Positions 52,395 to 59,963 of a stretch of 64,000 nucleotides of DNA are shown one piece after another (the stretch's first letter is position 1; the number at the start of each line of letters is the position of its first letter). Made by a program: the position numbers and the translations under genes. The stretch is from JAWWOW01 sp033851265 (GTDB lineage Bacteria > Actinomycetota > Actinomycetes > JAWWOW01): positions 372,001 through 436,000 of the forward strand of contig JAWWOW010000003.1 of assembly GCA_033851265.1 (NCBI GenBank), in the 5' to 3' direction. A model generated the notes under the pieces. It saw nothing but the letters and a program-made list of their open reading frames with translations, had not been told where the DNA came from and searched no databases.

Positions 52395-52874
52395 GTGCGG
52401 CATCATCTGGGCGTGGGCGAAGGTCGAACCGAAGGTCCGAATGCATTGCGTGCCCTAGATGACAAAATGCTGGGAAGGGTCAACACCTTCCTCGGGGCTC
52501 ACTTGCGTTGGCAGATCGCCCTCGTACTCACCCTCGCCGCTATTCCTGTGCTCGCGGTTGGCTTGATCACTGGCAATTGGAAGGTCGCCGGTGCCGCATC
52601 AGTCGCCGTCGCTGTGCAACTGTCGGCGATGGGCCTCGTACGCGTCGTACGGCGAAGCCCGGAGTCCACGAGGTGGCCACGGGCGCTACGGGGTATCTGG
52701 TTGGCGTTCGGGTCTATCGCGATTCCATGGATCATTCTGCGGTTGTCATGGGAAGGCCCACGCACTCTCCGCGTTGTGCTGGGTATCGGAACCGCAGCCC
52801 TGCTGTACATCGGGGCAACGTCCACGATCGCGGCGCGCTGGCTGAACCACAGCGGCCACGAGGGTGAATGGTAA
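52395..52874 (+). CDS. Uncharacterised membrane protein, about four TM helices
   Basis: 159 residues from GTG 52395, with GGAG seven bases upstream; ATG 52467 is an alternative. Hydrophobic segments lie at about 45-62, 68-86, 102-122 and 128-146. No family recognised. It is convergent with the GT39-like gene. Confidence 0.55.
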   Translation: MRHHLGVGEGRTEGPNALRALDDKMLGRVNTFLGAHLRWQIALVLTLAAIPVLAVGLITGNWKVAGAASVAVAVQLSAMGLVRVVRRSPESTRWPRALRGIWLAFGSIAIPWIILRLSWEGPRTLRVVLGIGTAALLYIGATSTIAARWLNHSGHEGEW

Positions 52875-52891
52875 GAGCCGCTATGAGTCAG

Positions 52892-54382
52892 TCAGCCGAT
52901 GTCTTTGAAGCGGTCCCACAACACGGACCAATCCGCGTTCGGACCTGTGCAGGTGAACACCAGCTCGCCGCGCTCGTCATTGTCGATGTCGTAGCGGTTG
53001 TCGAGGCGAGCACCTAACTGCACGTCGTCGAAGAACCGTTCCAGGAACGCTTGGCCGAATCCCACGGCGACGACGGTGCGTGTGTTCGCGACCGGCGGCC
53101 CCCAGTACCAGTAGCCGTTGTGGCCGCTGTAGGCATGCGGCAAGCCAAGACGGCCGCCGTACCGATCGACCGCCCCCGCCTCTCCGTAGTTGCTGGTCAC
53201 GATCGCGGTGGTGGCACGTTGCTCCGCTGTCAATCGGCGGTAGACGGTTGCGATCTGCTCCACGTAGGCAGGCCATCCGACGGTTTCGCCGGCGTCGTAG
53301 TTCACGTCGGCGATCGGGATGGTGTCCAACTGGCTCAGCGGCAGGATCGGCAATGTGACGGCAAATGCCGGAGCGCTTAGCACGAATGCAGCGGCAAGCG
53401 CGCTTCGTCGCAACCGTTGCGATCCACGACGAACCCAATCAACAGTCGGCTGGGCACCGGCCGCAAGCAAGAGCGGGAACATGCCGCCGAGGTAGTAGGG
53501 CTTGCCGCCCGTCACGGTGAACATCAGCACGAGGAGGACGTAAGCCCAACCGAATGCACGCAACCATGCATCCCGAAACAACCGCACGAGGCCTGCGATC
53601 CAAACCGGGGCAAGCCAGGGACTCACCAAACCGAATTGTTCCGGCATCATCAGCCATCGCGGTGCCGACGATCCGGAGCCGCCATGGGCGATGTTGTTGG
53701 CGACCGTCAGCTGCGGCCAACCGTGACGGGCCTGCCAGACGACGTACGGCGCCCACAGTGCGGCGGCGATGAGCCCACCGACCCAGGGCCACGGCGACGC
53801 GAAGGTACGCCGCGGACCACTGATCACGATCCCGCCGAGGAACGCGGCGACGAGAAACGCCATGAGCGAATTCGCAAGCAGGGTGACACCGGCGAGCACA
53901 CCGGCAAGGACCCAGAGGCTCAGACGGCCCGTCTGCAAGATGCGCACGAACACCCACGTGACCACCGCCCAGCCGAGCAGGTCGAATGTCGTCGTACTCA
54001 GCAGGTGACTGGCACCAAACAGAAGCGATGCGATTCCCATTGATCCTGCCGCGAGCACTTGCGCCGCTCGTTCTGAACCGAGCTCACGTGCAATGAGTCC
54101 CGTGACCACAACGATGGCGCCGGCGACCAGGGCCGACGGCAACCGGAAGAGGACCAGCGAGTCCGGGTTGATCTCCGTCAGGATCCGAGCGAGAAATGGC
54201 ACCAATGGCGGCTGGTCCGGGTAACCCCACGCGAGGTGCCGGCCTGCAGTCCGGAAGTACAGCTCGTCGCGGTGATAGCCGTACCGCCCGGCGAAGGCCA
54301 GCAGTATCGCCACAACTGCCACTGCCAAACCCAGCACCGGCCCGCGAGCAAATCGGGGAAGTTGCGCGGGGCTGGTGTTCAC
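52892..54382 (-). CDS. GT39/ArnT-like membrane glycosyltransferase
   Basis: 496 residues with about 10-11 membrane helices in the first 350 and a soluble C-terminal domain. YGYHRDELYFRTAGRHLAWG near residue 34 has the first-loop acidic residue of GT-C enzymes, and YPDQPPLVPFLARI is a typical following block. These enzymes move a sugar from polyprenyl-phosphate to protein or lipid outside the membrane. The acceptor is unknown. It stands alone between convergent and divergent neighbours. Confidence 0.8.
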   Translation of the reverse strand: MNTSPAQLPRFARGPVLGLAVAVVAILLAFAGRYGYHRDELYFRTAGRHLAWGYPDQPPLVPFLARILTEINPDSLVLFRLPSALVAGAIVVVTGLIARELGSERAAQVLAAGSMGIASLLFGASHLLSTTTFDLLGWAVVTWVFVRILQTGRLSLWVLAGVLAGVTLLANSLMAFLVAAFLGGIVISGPRRTFASPWPWVGGLIAAALWAPYVVWQARHGWPQLTVANNIAHGGSGSSAPRWLMMPEQFGLVSPWLAPVWIAGLVRLFRDAWLRAFGWAYVLLVLMFTVTGGKPYYLGGMFPLLLAAGAQPTVDWVRRGSQRLRRSALAAAFVLSAPAFAVTLPILPLSQLDTIPIADVNYDAGETVGWPAYVEQIATVYRRLTAEQRATTAIVTSNYGEAGAVDRYGGRLGLPHAYSGHNGYWYWGPPVANTRTVVAVGFGQAFLERFFDDVQLGARLDNRYDIDNDERGELVFTCTGPNADWSVLWDRFKDIG

Positions 54383-54460
54383 GCGGGCAGCGTAGGGGTG
54401 ACAGCCAGCCGCTCATAGGAGTAGAACGGGCCACATCCGCACAACAACCTGGGGGTAGCC

Positions 54461-54751
54461 GTGTTCGTTCAAATCATCGAGTTCCGCACGGACAAGATTG
54501 ACGAAGGACAAAAGCACGTCGACGAGTACCGCGCCAAGACCGAGGGCAAGCGCACCGCTCGCCGCGGCATCCTTGCGAAGGACCGCGACCAGGACGACCG
54601 CTACTTCAACTTGGTGTTCTTCGACTCGTACGAGGATGCAATGCAGAACTCCAAGTTGCCCGAGACACAGGAGCTGTCGGAGAAGCTGATGTCGATTGGC
54701 AAGGGCGAGCCGACGTTCTACAACCTGGACATCGTCAACGATCAGGAGTAG
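54461..54751 (+). CDS. Small ABM-like (dimeric alpha/beta barrel) protein
   Basis: 96 residues, the size of one ferredoxin-like barrel subunit. FVQIIEFRTDKIDEGQKHVDEY, AKDRDQDDRYFNLVFFDSYE and AMQNSKLPETQELSEKL fit antibiotic-biosynthesis-monooxygenase-like folds. No catalytic function can be assigned. GTG 54461 follows TGGGGGTAGCC. Its end overlaps the convergent DUF1697 gene by 10 bp. Confidence 0.72.
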   Translation: MFVQIIEFRTDKIDEGQKHVDEYRAKTEGKRTARRGILAKDRDQDDRYFNLVFFDSYEDAMQNSKLPETQELSEKLMSIGKGEPTFYNLDIVNDQE

Positions 54752-55284
54752 GCGGCGGTCAGCTCGACGAGTTTGCTGACGGTGTTCCAGTTGCGCGCCG
54801 TCGCCGACACAGCCAGCCGCTTGGCAAAGAAGTCCTTCGGTAACTTCGCGCGGCCCACGCCGTTCGGGCACCACATGTAGACCTCTCGCCCGTCCACCCA
54901 GAACTTGTCCGGGGCGAAGGACTCTGACTCGACGGCCGTCACGAGTTTTGCGTGAGGCTTGCTTGCGAGGAATGAGACCAGGAACTTCGCCGGGTCCTTG
55001 AGTCCTTGCTTGAACGGGTTGCGCTTGACCACGGCCGTGAGTTCGGCATGCGTCCGCACCGTCACGTCGACGTCAAGGCCGAGGCTCTCGGCGATCTGAG
55101 CTGAGACCTTGCGCGCGACCGCATCGGCCTTCGCCGCGGTGGTGACTACGGCGTTGCCGCCCTGCAGGTGCGTTTTCACATCTGCATATCCGAGGCCTTC
55201 CAAGAGCTCGCGCAAGTCGGCCATGGCTATGCGCCGGTGGCCGGCCAGGTTGACCCCGCGCAGCAGCATGGCGTACCTCGTCAT
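54742..55284 (-). CDS. DUF1697 family protein
   Basis: 180 residues, full length for DUF1697. MLLRGVNLAGHRRIAMADLR at the N terminus, then THLQGGNAVVTT, and CPNGVGRAKLPKDFFAKRL and ATARNWNTVSKLVEL at the C terminus are the family blocks. Function unknown. It follows the CoA-binding gene by 3 nt on the same strand, so they are probably cotranscribed. Confidence 0.9.
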   Translation of the reverse strand: MTRYAMLLRGVNLAGHRRIAMADLRELLEGLGYADVKTHLQGGNAVVTTAAKADAVARKVSAQIAESLGLDVDVTVRTHAELTAVVKRNPFKQGLKDPAKFLVSFLASKPHAKLVTAVESESFAPDKFWVDGREVYMWCPNGVGRAKLPKDFFAKRLAVSATARNWNTVSKLVELTAAYS

Positions 55285-55287
55285 CGA

Positions 55288-55722
55288 TCAAGCACTGCGA
55301 CCCAGTCGCTCGTCATCGGTGATGCCGAGCCGGATGTAGTCGACGGCCATGCAGTGATCCTCGACGTACAAGAGGCCAGCCTCCTCGGCGATGCGTCGAG
55401 CCTCCGCTGATTGGATGCCGCTCTGCAGCCACAGGGCAGCAGCGCCGACTTCGACCGCGGCGCGCGCGTGCTCTGCCGCCTCAGCCGATGGGCGGAACAG
55501 TTGTACGACGTCGATGGGCTGCGGCGCGGCGTACAACGTGCGGTAAGCGCGTTCTCCCAGCAGCTCGTCCGCAGTGGGGTTGATCGGCGTGATCCGGTAT
55601 CCGTGCTGTTGCATCCGAGCCGGAATCGCCTGCGCTGACTTGTCCGGGTCCCGGCTGCACCCGACAACGGTGATGTGGTCGAACTCGGTCAGTATGCGCC
55701 GGATCACATTGTCGCCGTCCAC
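55288..55722 (-). CDS. CoA-binding (YccU-like) domain protein
   Basis: 144 residues: a single Rossmann-type CoA-binding domain. Conserved pieces are HITVVGCSRDPDKSAQAIPARMQQHGYRI, INPTADELLGERAYRTL, and LWLQSGIQSAEARRIAEEAG and VEDHCMAVDYIRL. Such stand-alone proteins bind CoA, but their role is unclear. GTG 55722 start. It is divergent from the uracil-DNA glycosylase gene (43 bp). Confidence 0.88.
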   Translation of the reverse strand: MDGDNVIRRILTEFDHITVVGCSRDPDKSAQAIPARMQQHGYRITPINPTADELLGERAYRTLYAAPQPIDVVQLFRPSAEAAEHARAAVEVGAAALWLQSGIQSAEARRIAEEAGLLYVEDHCMAVDYIRLGITDDERLGRSA

Positions 55723-55752
55723 ACCATCATCCTGTCCCTCAATCCCGACGTT

Positions 55753-55758
55753 TACGCT
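55753..55758 (+). promoter_or_regulatory. -10 box for a leaderless udg transcript
   Basis: TACGCT ends seven bases before the GTG of the uracil-DNA glycosylase gene, with no ribosome-binding site, the same arrangement as at eno. Confidence 0.5.
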
Positions 55759-55765
55759 TTCCGCC

Positions 55766-56575
55766 GTGGTCGCCGCACCAGGAACCGGCTGGCCGGGTGA
55801 CCTCGCGACTCACGTGACCCCGGTCGCGCAGAACGCTGCCGACGTGCGCCGACTCGCGGAGACTGCTCCCAGCATCGACCACCTCACCGCTCGTTCGACG
55901 GTCTGCCGCGCCTGCCCCCGGCTGGTCAACTGGCGCGAGCGGGTCGCCGAGGACAAGCGGCGAGCATTCGCCAACGAGCCGTACTGGGGACGTCCCGTCG
56001 GCGGCTTCGGCGCTCCACGACCACGGTTGCTCGTGATGGGACTCGCACCAGCAGCGCATGGTGGCAACCGCACGGGACGCGTCTTCACCGGTGATCGCAG
56101 CGGTGACTGGTTGTACGCCGCAATGCATCGCGCCGGCCTCGCATCGCAGCCAACGAGCAATCGCGCCGACGACGGTCAGCGGCTCGAGCAGACGCGGATC
56201 ATCGCCGCGGTCCGCTGCGCGCCGCCGGCCAACAAGCCGACGCCGGAGGAGCGAGATACCTGCGCGCATTGGTCGGCTCGTGAGGTCGACCTGGTGGCTA
56301 GCACGGTTCGCGCTGTCGTCGCGCTCGGTGCCTTCGGCTGGAACGCGACGCTCGACACATTGGGTGGACTCGGTTACGGGATGCCGCCACGAAAGCCCCG
56401 ATTCGGCCACGCCGTCGAGGTCGAGATCACGCCGCCGAAGCGGCATCGCTATGCACCGGAAACGATCACCTTGCTCGGCTGCTATCACCCCAGCCAGCAA
56501 AACACCTTCACCGGCAAGCTGACCGAGCCCATGATTGACGCGGTGTTCACTCGGGCTGCCGAGCTCATTCGCTGA
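55766..56575 (+). CDS. Uracil-DNA glycosylase, iron-sulfur family (UdgB-like)
   Basis: 269 residues from GTG 55766. Removes uracil and related deaminated bases from DNA. The 4Fe-4S ligands appear as TVCRACPRLVNWR near residue 49, AAVRCAPPANKPTPEERDTC near 150, and LLGCYHPSQQNTFTGKL near 233, which also holds the C-terminal His motif. VMGLAPAAHGGNRTGRVF near residue 91 is the family-5 (UDGb) motif A, GLAPAAHGGNRTG. The frame is open further upstream to 55574 but overlaps the divergent gene there. Confidence 0.92.
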   Translation: MVAAPGTGWPGDLATHVTPVAQNAADVRRLAETAPSIDHLTARSTVCRACPRLVNWRERVAEDKRRAFANEPYWGRPVGGFGAPRPRLLVMGLAPAAHGGNRTGRVFTGDRSGDWLYAAMHRAGLASQPTSNRADDGQRLEQTRIIAAVRCAPPANKPTPEERDTCAHWSAREVDLVASTVRAVVALGAFGWNATLDTLGGLGYGMPPRKPRFGHAVEVEITPPKRHRYAPETITLLGCYHPSQQNTFTGKLTEPMIDAVFTRAAELIR

Positions 56576-56592
56576 GAGCGTGACAGCGTGGG

Positions 56593-56598
56593 TACCGT
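56593..56598 (+). promoter_or_regulatory. -10 box for a leaderless ndh transcript
   Basis: TACCGT ends six bases before the ATG of the NDH-2 gene, without a Shine-Dalgarno sequence. Confidence 0.4.
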
Positions 56599-56604
56599 CA
56601 CGGT

Positions 56605-57936
56605 ATGGACACACGTCACGGCCAGCCGCGGATCCTCATCGTTGGTGGGGGGTACGTCGGCATGTACACCGCGCTTCGCCTGCAGCGTCTGCTGCGCCGC
56701 GGTGAAGCAAGGATCACGGTCGTCGACCCGCTGTCCTACATGACGTACCAACCGTTCCTGCCCGAAGCCGCAGCCGGAAACCTGGAGCCGCGGCACGTCG
56801 TCGTACCGCTCCGTCGTGTGCTCAGCAAGGCGGAGGTCCTCACTGGCCGCATCACCCGCATCTCCCACGCGACCAAGACCGCGTGGGTCATGCCGTTGGA
56901 GGGGGCCGAGTTCGCGATCTCGTACGACGTGCTCGTCATGGCACCGGGATCGGTCGCTCGCACGTTGCCCATCCCGGGACTCGCCGAGGTCGCAGTCGGT
57001 TTCAAGACCGTGGCCGAGGCGATCTTCCTACGCAACCACGTGATCAGCCGGCTCGATGTCGCTGCCACGACCAACGATCCCGACATCAAGCGGCGGGCGC
57101 TCGCGTTCTGCGTTGTGGGCGGCGGTTACGCGGGCATTGAGTGCCTCGCCGAGCTCGAGGACATGGCGCGCGATGCGTTGCGGTTCTACCCGAACCTCAC
57201 ACCGCGCGACATGCGGTGGGTGCTCGTCGAGGCGACGCACCGGATCCTGCCCGAGGTGAGCGAGCCGCTCGGTGTTTACACCGTCGAGCAGTTGCGTGCA
57301 CGCAACATCGAAGTCCGGCTCGCTACGCGGGTGGAGTCGATGATCGGTGGTCACGTGGTTCTCGACGATGGCACCGAGTTCGACTCCGACACGGTCATCT
57401 GGACTGCGGGCGTCAAACCGCACCCAATGCTCCGCGAGACCGACCTGCCGATCGATGACCACGGCCGGCTGAAGGCGACCGAGTTCCTCACCGTCGTCGG
57501 CGTTGCGGATGCGTGGGCTGCCGGCGACAGCGCGGCGGTGCCCGACCTGACGCGACCGGGGGAGTACACCGGGCCGAGCGCGCAGCACGCGGTGCGACAA
57601 GCCCGCCGAGTCGGCGACAACCTTGTCGCGTCGCTGCGGGGGCAACCGTTGAAGGCGTACAAACATGCGTACGCCGGCTCGGTCGCGAGTCTCGGTCTGC
57701 ACAAGGGCGTCGCTGAGATCTACGGCGTCAAGCTTCGCGGCATGCCCGCCTGGTGGATGCACCGGACCTACCACCTCAGCCGGGTGCCCACGCTGAACCG
57801 CAAAGTCCGTGTTGTCACCGACTGGACGATCGCGCTGTTCTTCCGTCGCGAGGTGGTGTCGCTCGGCCAGTTCACGCGACCGCGCGAGGAATGGGAGCGC
57901 ATCGTGGAGCCCCACTCCGAATCACGCGCGGGCTGA
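56605..57936 (+). CDS. Type II NADH dehydrogenase-like FAD-dependent oxidoreductase
   Basis: 443 residues. RILIVGGGYVGMYTALRL is the FAD dinucleotide-binding motif and AFCVVGGGYAGIECLAEL near residue 170 the NAD(P)H one. SYMTYQPFLPEAAAGNL, VIWTAGVKPHPML and VADAWAAGDSAAVP with GPSAQHAVRQARRVGDNL are NDH-2 blocks. The C terminus has amphipathic stretches that would attach it to the inner leaflet. It passes electrons from NADH to quinone without pumping protons. It is followed by the ACT-domain gene after 5 nt. Confidence 0.9.
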   Translation: MDTRHGQPRILIVGGGYVGMYTALRLQRLLRRGEARITVVDPLSYMTYQPFLPEAAAGNLEPRHVVVPLRRVLSKAEVLTGRITRISHATKTAWVMPLEGAEFAISYDVLVMAPGSVARTLPIPGLAEVAVGFKTVAEAIFLRNHVISRLDVAATTNDPDIKRRALAFCVVGGGYAGIECLAELEDMARDALRFYPNLTPRDMRWVLVEATHRILPEVSEPLGVYTVEQLRARNIEVRLATRVESMIGGHVVLDDGTEFDSDTVIWTAGVKPHPMLRETDLPIDDHGRLKATEFLTVVGVADAWAAGDSAAVPDLTRPGEYTGPSAQHAVRQARRVGDNLVASLRGQPLKAYKHAYAGSVASLGLHKGVAEIYGVKLRGMPAWWMHRTYHLSRVPTLNRKVRVVTDWTIALFFRREVVSLGQFTRPREEWERIVEPHSESRAG

Positions 57937-57941
57937 GTCAT

Positions 57942-58460
57942 ATGGCACTCGTTGCGGTCACCGTCCTCGGTCATGACGGACCAGGCATCATTGCGAGCGT
58001 CACACGCGTACTCGCCGATCTCGGCGGCAATCTCGAGGACTCGTCGATGACGCTGCTGCGTGGGCACTTTGCCATGACACTCATCGTCGATGCGGATGTG
58101 TCACCGACCGACGTCGAGGCGGCGTTGCTGCCCGTCACCGAACCGCGGGGGCTCGTCGTGTCGGCGCGCCTGCTGCCTGCAGAGGGCACAGACGTTCCGC
58201 GCGGAACACATCACTTGTTGACTGTTCACGGAAGCGATCGCCCGGGCATCGTGTCCGCGATCACCGAGCTGCTCGCGACGCGCGGTGGCAACGTCACGGA
58301 CCTGACGACCCGGTTGGCCGGTCACTTTTACGTTCTCGTCGCCGAGGTCGACCTGCCCGAGGGCACCGAGGCCGACGTGCTGGCGCGCGAGCTCGCGGAG
58401 ATCGCCAGTCAGCTCGGAGTCGAAGCCTCGTTGCGCGCGGCGGAAGCGGACTTGCTCTGA
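57942..58460 (+). CDS. Two-ACT-domain protein (GcvR-like)
   Basis: 172 residues from ATG 57942, with two ACT domains: residues 1-75 (VTVLGHDGPGIIASVTRVLADLGGN) and 90-165 (LTVHGSDRPGIVSAITELLATRGGN). ACT domains bind amino acids; GcvR-type proteins modulate glycine cleavage regulation in enterobacteria, but in Actinomycetota the role is unknown. Its TGA overlaps the likely CTG start of the peptide deformylase gene. Confidence 0.85.
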   Translation: MALVAVTVLGHDGPGIIASVTRVLADLGGNLEDSSMTLLRGHFAMTLIVDADVSPTDVEAALLPVTEPRGLVVSARLLPAEGTDVPRGTHHLLTVHGSDRPGIVSAITELLATRGGNVTDLTTRLAGHFYVLVAEVDLPEGTEADVLARELAEIASQLGVEASLRAAEADLL

Positions 58461-58972
58461 GCGCGTCGGGCGACGTACGGCCGGTTCTGCAGGCGCCGGA
58501 TACTTCGCTCGCGACGTCTGCACTCAACGCGGATCCCACCGATCCGGGGATAGTGCAACTGTGTGCGGACCTGGTTGCAACCATGCGCGCCTCGCCCGGA
58601 TGTGTCGGACTCGCGGCCCCACAAGTCGGTGTTGGTGTTCGCGCGTTCTGCCTCGACATCACAGGCCACCGCAAGGCGAAGACTTGCCATGGACTTGTCG
58701 TCATGGTCAACCCGGAGCTGACGGCCGGCGCGGACTTGCGTGTCGCCCGGGAAGGCTGCCTGTCGGTTCCCGACCTCACCGGTGATGTCGCTCGACCGCA
58801 CTCGGTGACCGTGCGCGGTCAGCTGCCTGGCTCCGGAACGGCGCTGACCGTGGACGCGGACGCCTTCGAGGCGCGCGCGTTCTGCCACGAGCTGGATCAC
58901 CTCGACGGCATGCTGTTTCTGGATCGGGTTGCGGGCGCGCACGCGCTCTTCGCGCGCAAGCGATACCAGTAA
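58457..58972 (+). CDS. def: Peptide deformylase, probable CTG start
   Basis: Removes the formyl group from nascent N-terminal Met. Motifs CVGLAAPQVG, EGCLSVP and CHELDHLDG (the HExxH-type metal site) are intact. The first ATG/GTG in frame is GTG 58553, but VRPVLQAPD and LATSALNA upstream are recognisable deformylase N-terminal sequence, so translation must begin earlier. The only plausible codon is CTG 58457, which overlaps the previous stop as CTGA and gives 171 residues; no ATG, GTG or TTG is available in that stretch. The start is therefore uncertain by about 30 codons. Confidence 0.87.
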   Translation: MSASGDVRPVLQAPDTSLATSALNADPTDPGIVQLCADLVATMRASPGCVGLAAPQVGVGVRAFCLDITGHRKAKTCHGLVVMVNPELTAGADLRVAREGCLSVPDLTGDVARPHSVTVRGQLPGSGTALTVDADAFEARAFCHELDHLDGMLFLDRVAGAHALFARKRYQ

Positions 58973-58987
58973 GGGGACAATCGGTCT

Positions 58988-59060
58988 GCCCCCGTAGCCC
59001 AATGGCAGAGGCAGCCGCCTTAAACGCGGTCCAGTGTGGGTTCGAGTCCCACCGGGGGCA
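58988..59060 (+). tRNA. tRNA with UAA anticodon (Leu), short variable loop
   Basis: Cloverleaf: acceptor GCCCCCG 58988-58994 with CGGGGGC 59053-59059, discriminator A59060, a D stem of three pairs (GCC/GGC), anticodon stem GCCGC/GCGGT with loop CTTAAAC (anticodon TAA at 59021-59023), variable region of only five bases, and T arm GTGGG-TTCGAGT-CCCAC. By anticodon it reads UUA (Leu), but bacterial tRNA-Leu normally has a long variable arm, which is absent. CCA is not encoded. Identity is therefore uncertain although the fold is good. Confidence 0.8.
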
Positions 59061-59075
59061 CATAGTGCACGCCAG

Positions 59076-59081
59076 TACGCT
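59076..59081 (+). promoter_or_regulatory. -10 box for a leaderless CMD-gene transcript
   Basis: TACGCT ends seven bases before the ATG at 59089, sixteen bases after the tRNA gene ends. It supports this ATG over upstream codons. Confidence 0.45.
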
Positions 59082-59088
59082 CCAGGCC

Positions 59089-59571
59089 ATGGCACGGCTC
59101 GACGTTCCGGACGGTCCTGGCGGCGAGGCCGCGATGATCTGGACGTTGCGTCCGGAGCTCGGCGGCATGGTTGAGCGAATGATTCGCGGCGCGTATCAGC
59201 AAAGTGTCCTGCCCGCGGCAGAGCGCGAAGTTGCCCGGATGCGCATCGCGCAGATCAACGACTGCGTCGCCTGCTCCGACTTCCGGGCGCCGTCCGTGCA
59301 GCAGGCTGACATCGCTCCAGAGCTCTACGACCACGTCGCCGAATACAAGACCTATCCGGGATACAGCGACCGGCAACGTCTCGCGATCGAGTACGCCGAA
59401 CGCTTCGCAACCGACCATGACACGATCGACGACGCGTTCTTCGCGAGTCTGCGTGCCAGCTTCACCGACGAGGAGATCCTCGATCTCACCTTGTGCGTCG
59501 CGGTGTACCTCGGCCTCGGTAGGACCCTCGCCGTCCTCGGCGTCGATCAGTCCTGCGCCATAGACATCTAG
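59089..59571 (+). CDS. Carboxymuconolactone decarboxylase / AhpD-like protein
   Basis: 160 residues from ATG 59089; the frame is open back into the tRNA gene but that part is not protein coding. An all-helical CMD fold is suggested by REVARMRIAQINDCVACSDFR, which has the CxxC redox pair of AhpD-like proteins, followed by QRLAIEYAERFATDH and a hydrophobic C-terminal helix (LTLCVAVYLGLGRTLAVLG). Likely a thiol-dependent peroxidase or related redox protein. It is convergent with DUF35. Confidence 0.82.
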   Translation: MARLDVPDGPGGEAAMIWTLRPELGGMVERMIRGAYQQSVLPAAEREVARMRIAQINDCVACSDFRAPSVQQADIAPELYDHVAEYKTYPGYSDRQRLAIEYAERFATDHDTIDDAFFASLRASFTDEEILDLTLCVAVYLGLGRTLAVLGVDQSCAIDI

Positions 59572-59963
59572 ACAAGACGGAACTGCGGGAGCGTCAACTC
59601 GTCGTCGACGTCCACGAACGTGACTTCCACCGGTGCGTCAACGGACGGATCAGCACCCATCAGGTTCGAGATGATGAACGGTCCCTCGGCCAGCTCGACC
59701 ACGATCACGTTGTACGGCACTCGGTCGGCGTACGCCGGCAGCACCGGTGGATGGCAGATCGTGTACGACGCGATGCGTCCCTGGCCGCTGACTTGCTTCC
59801 ACGCGAATTCGTCGCTGCGACACGATGGACACCGTGGCCGCGGTGGGAACCGCCACGCGGCACAGTTGGCGCAGTTTTGGAGCAGCAGCTCGTGGCGCCG
59901 GCACCCTTCCCAGAACGGCGCGGTCTCGGCGTCGGGAGCAGGATGCGGGAACGGCGCGGTCAT
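59568..59963 (-). CDS. DUF35 / OB-fold acyl-CoA-associated protein
   Basis: 131 residues from ATG 59963, overlapping the thiolase stop (ATGA). An N-terminal rubredoxin-like zinc ribbon has CANCAAWRFPPRPRCPSC near residue 30, followed by an OB-fold (VSGQGRIASYTICHPPVLP, NVIVVELAEGPFIISNLMG). DUF35 proteins associate with thiolases or hydratases and pass acyl-CoA between them. Its coupling to the thiolase gene supports this. Confidence 0.88.
   Translation of the reverse strand: MTAPFPHPAPDAETAPFWEGCRRHELLLQNCANCAAWRFPPRPRCPSCRSDEFAWKQVSGQGRIASYTICHPPVLPAYADRVPYNVIVVELAEGPFIISNLMGADPSVDAPVEVTFVDVDDELTLPQFRLV

Noticed and set aside
59002..59571. Longer CMD protein starting inside the tRNA gene
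   Set aside because: The frame is open from 59002, but this is the tRNA sequence; a -10 box places the start at ATG 59089.
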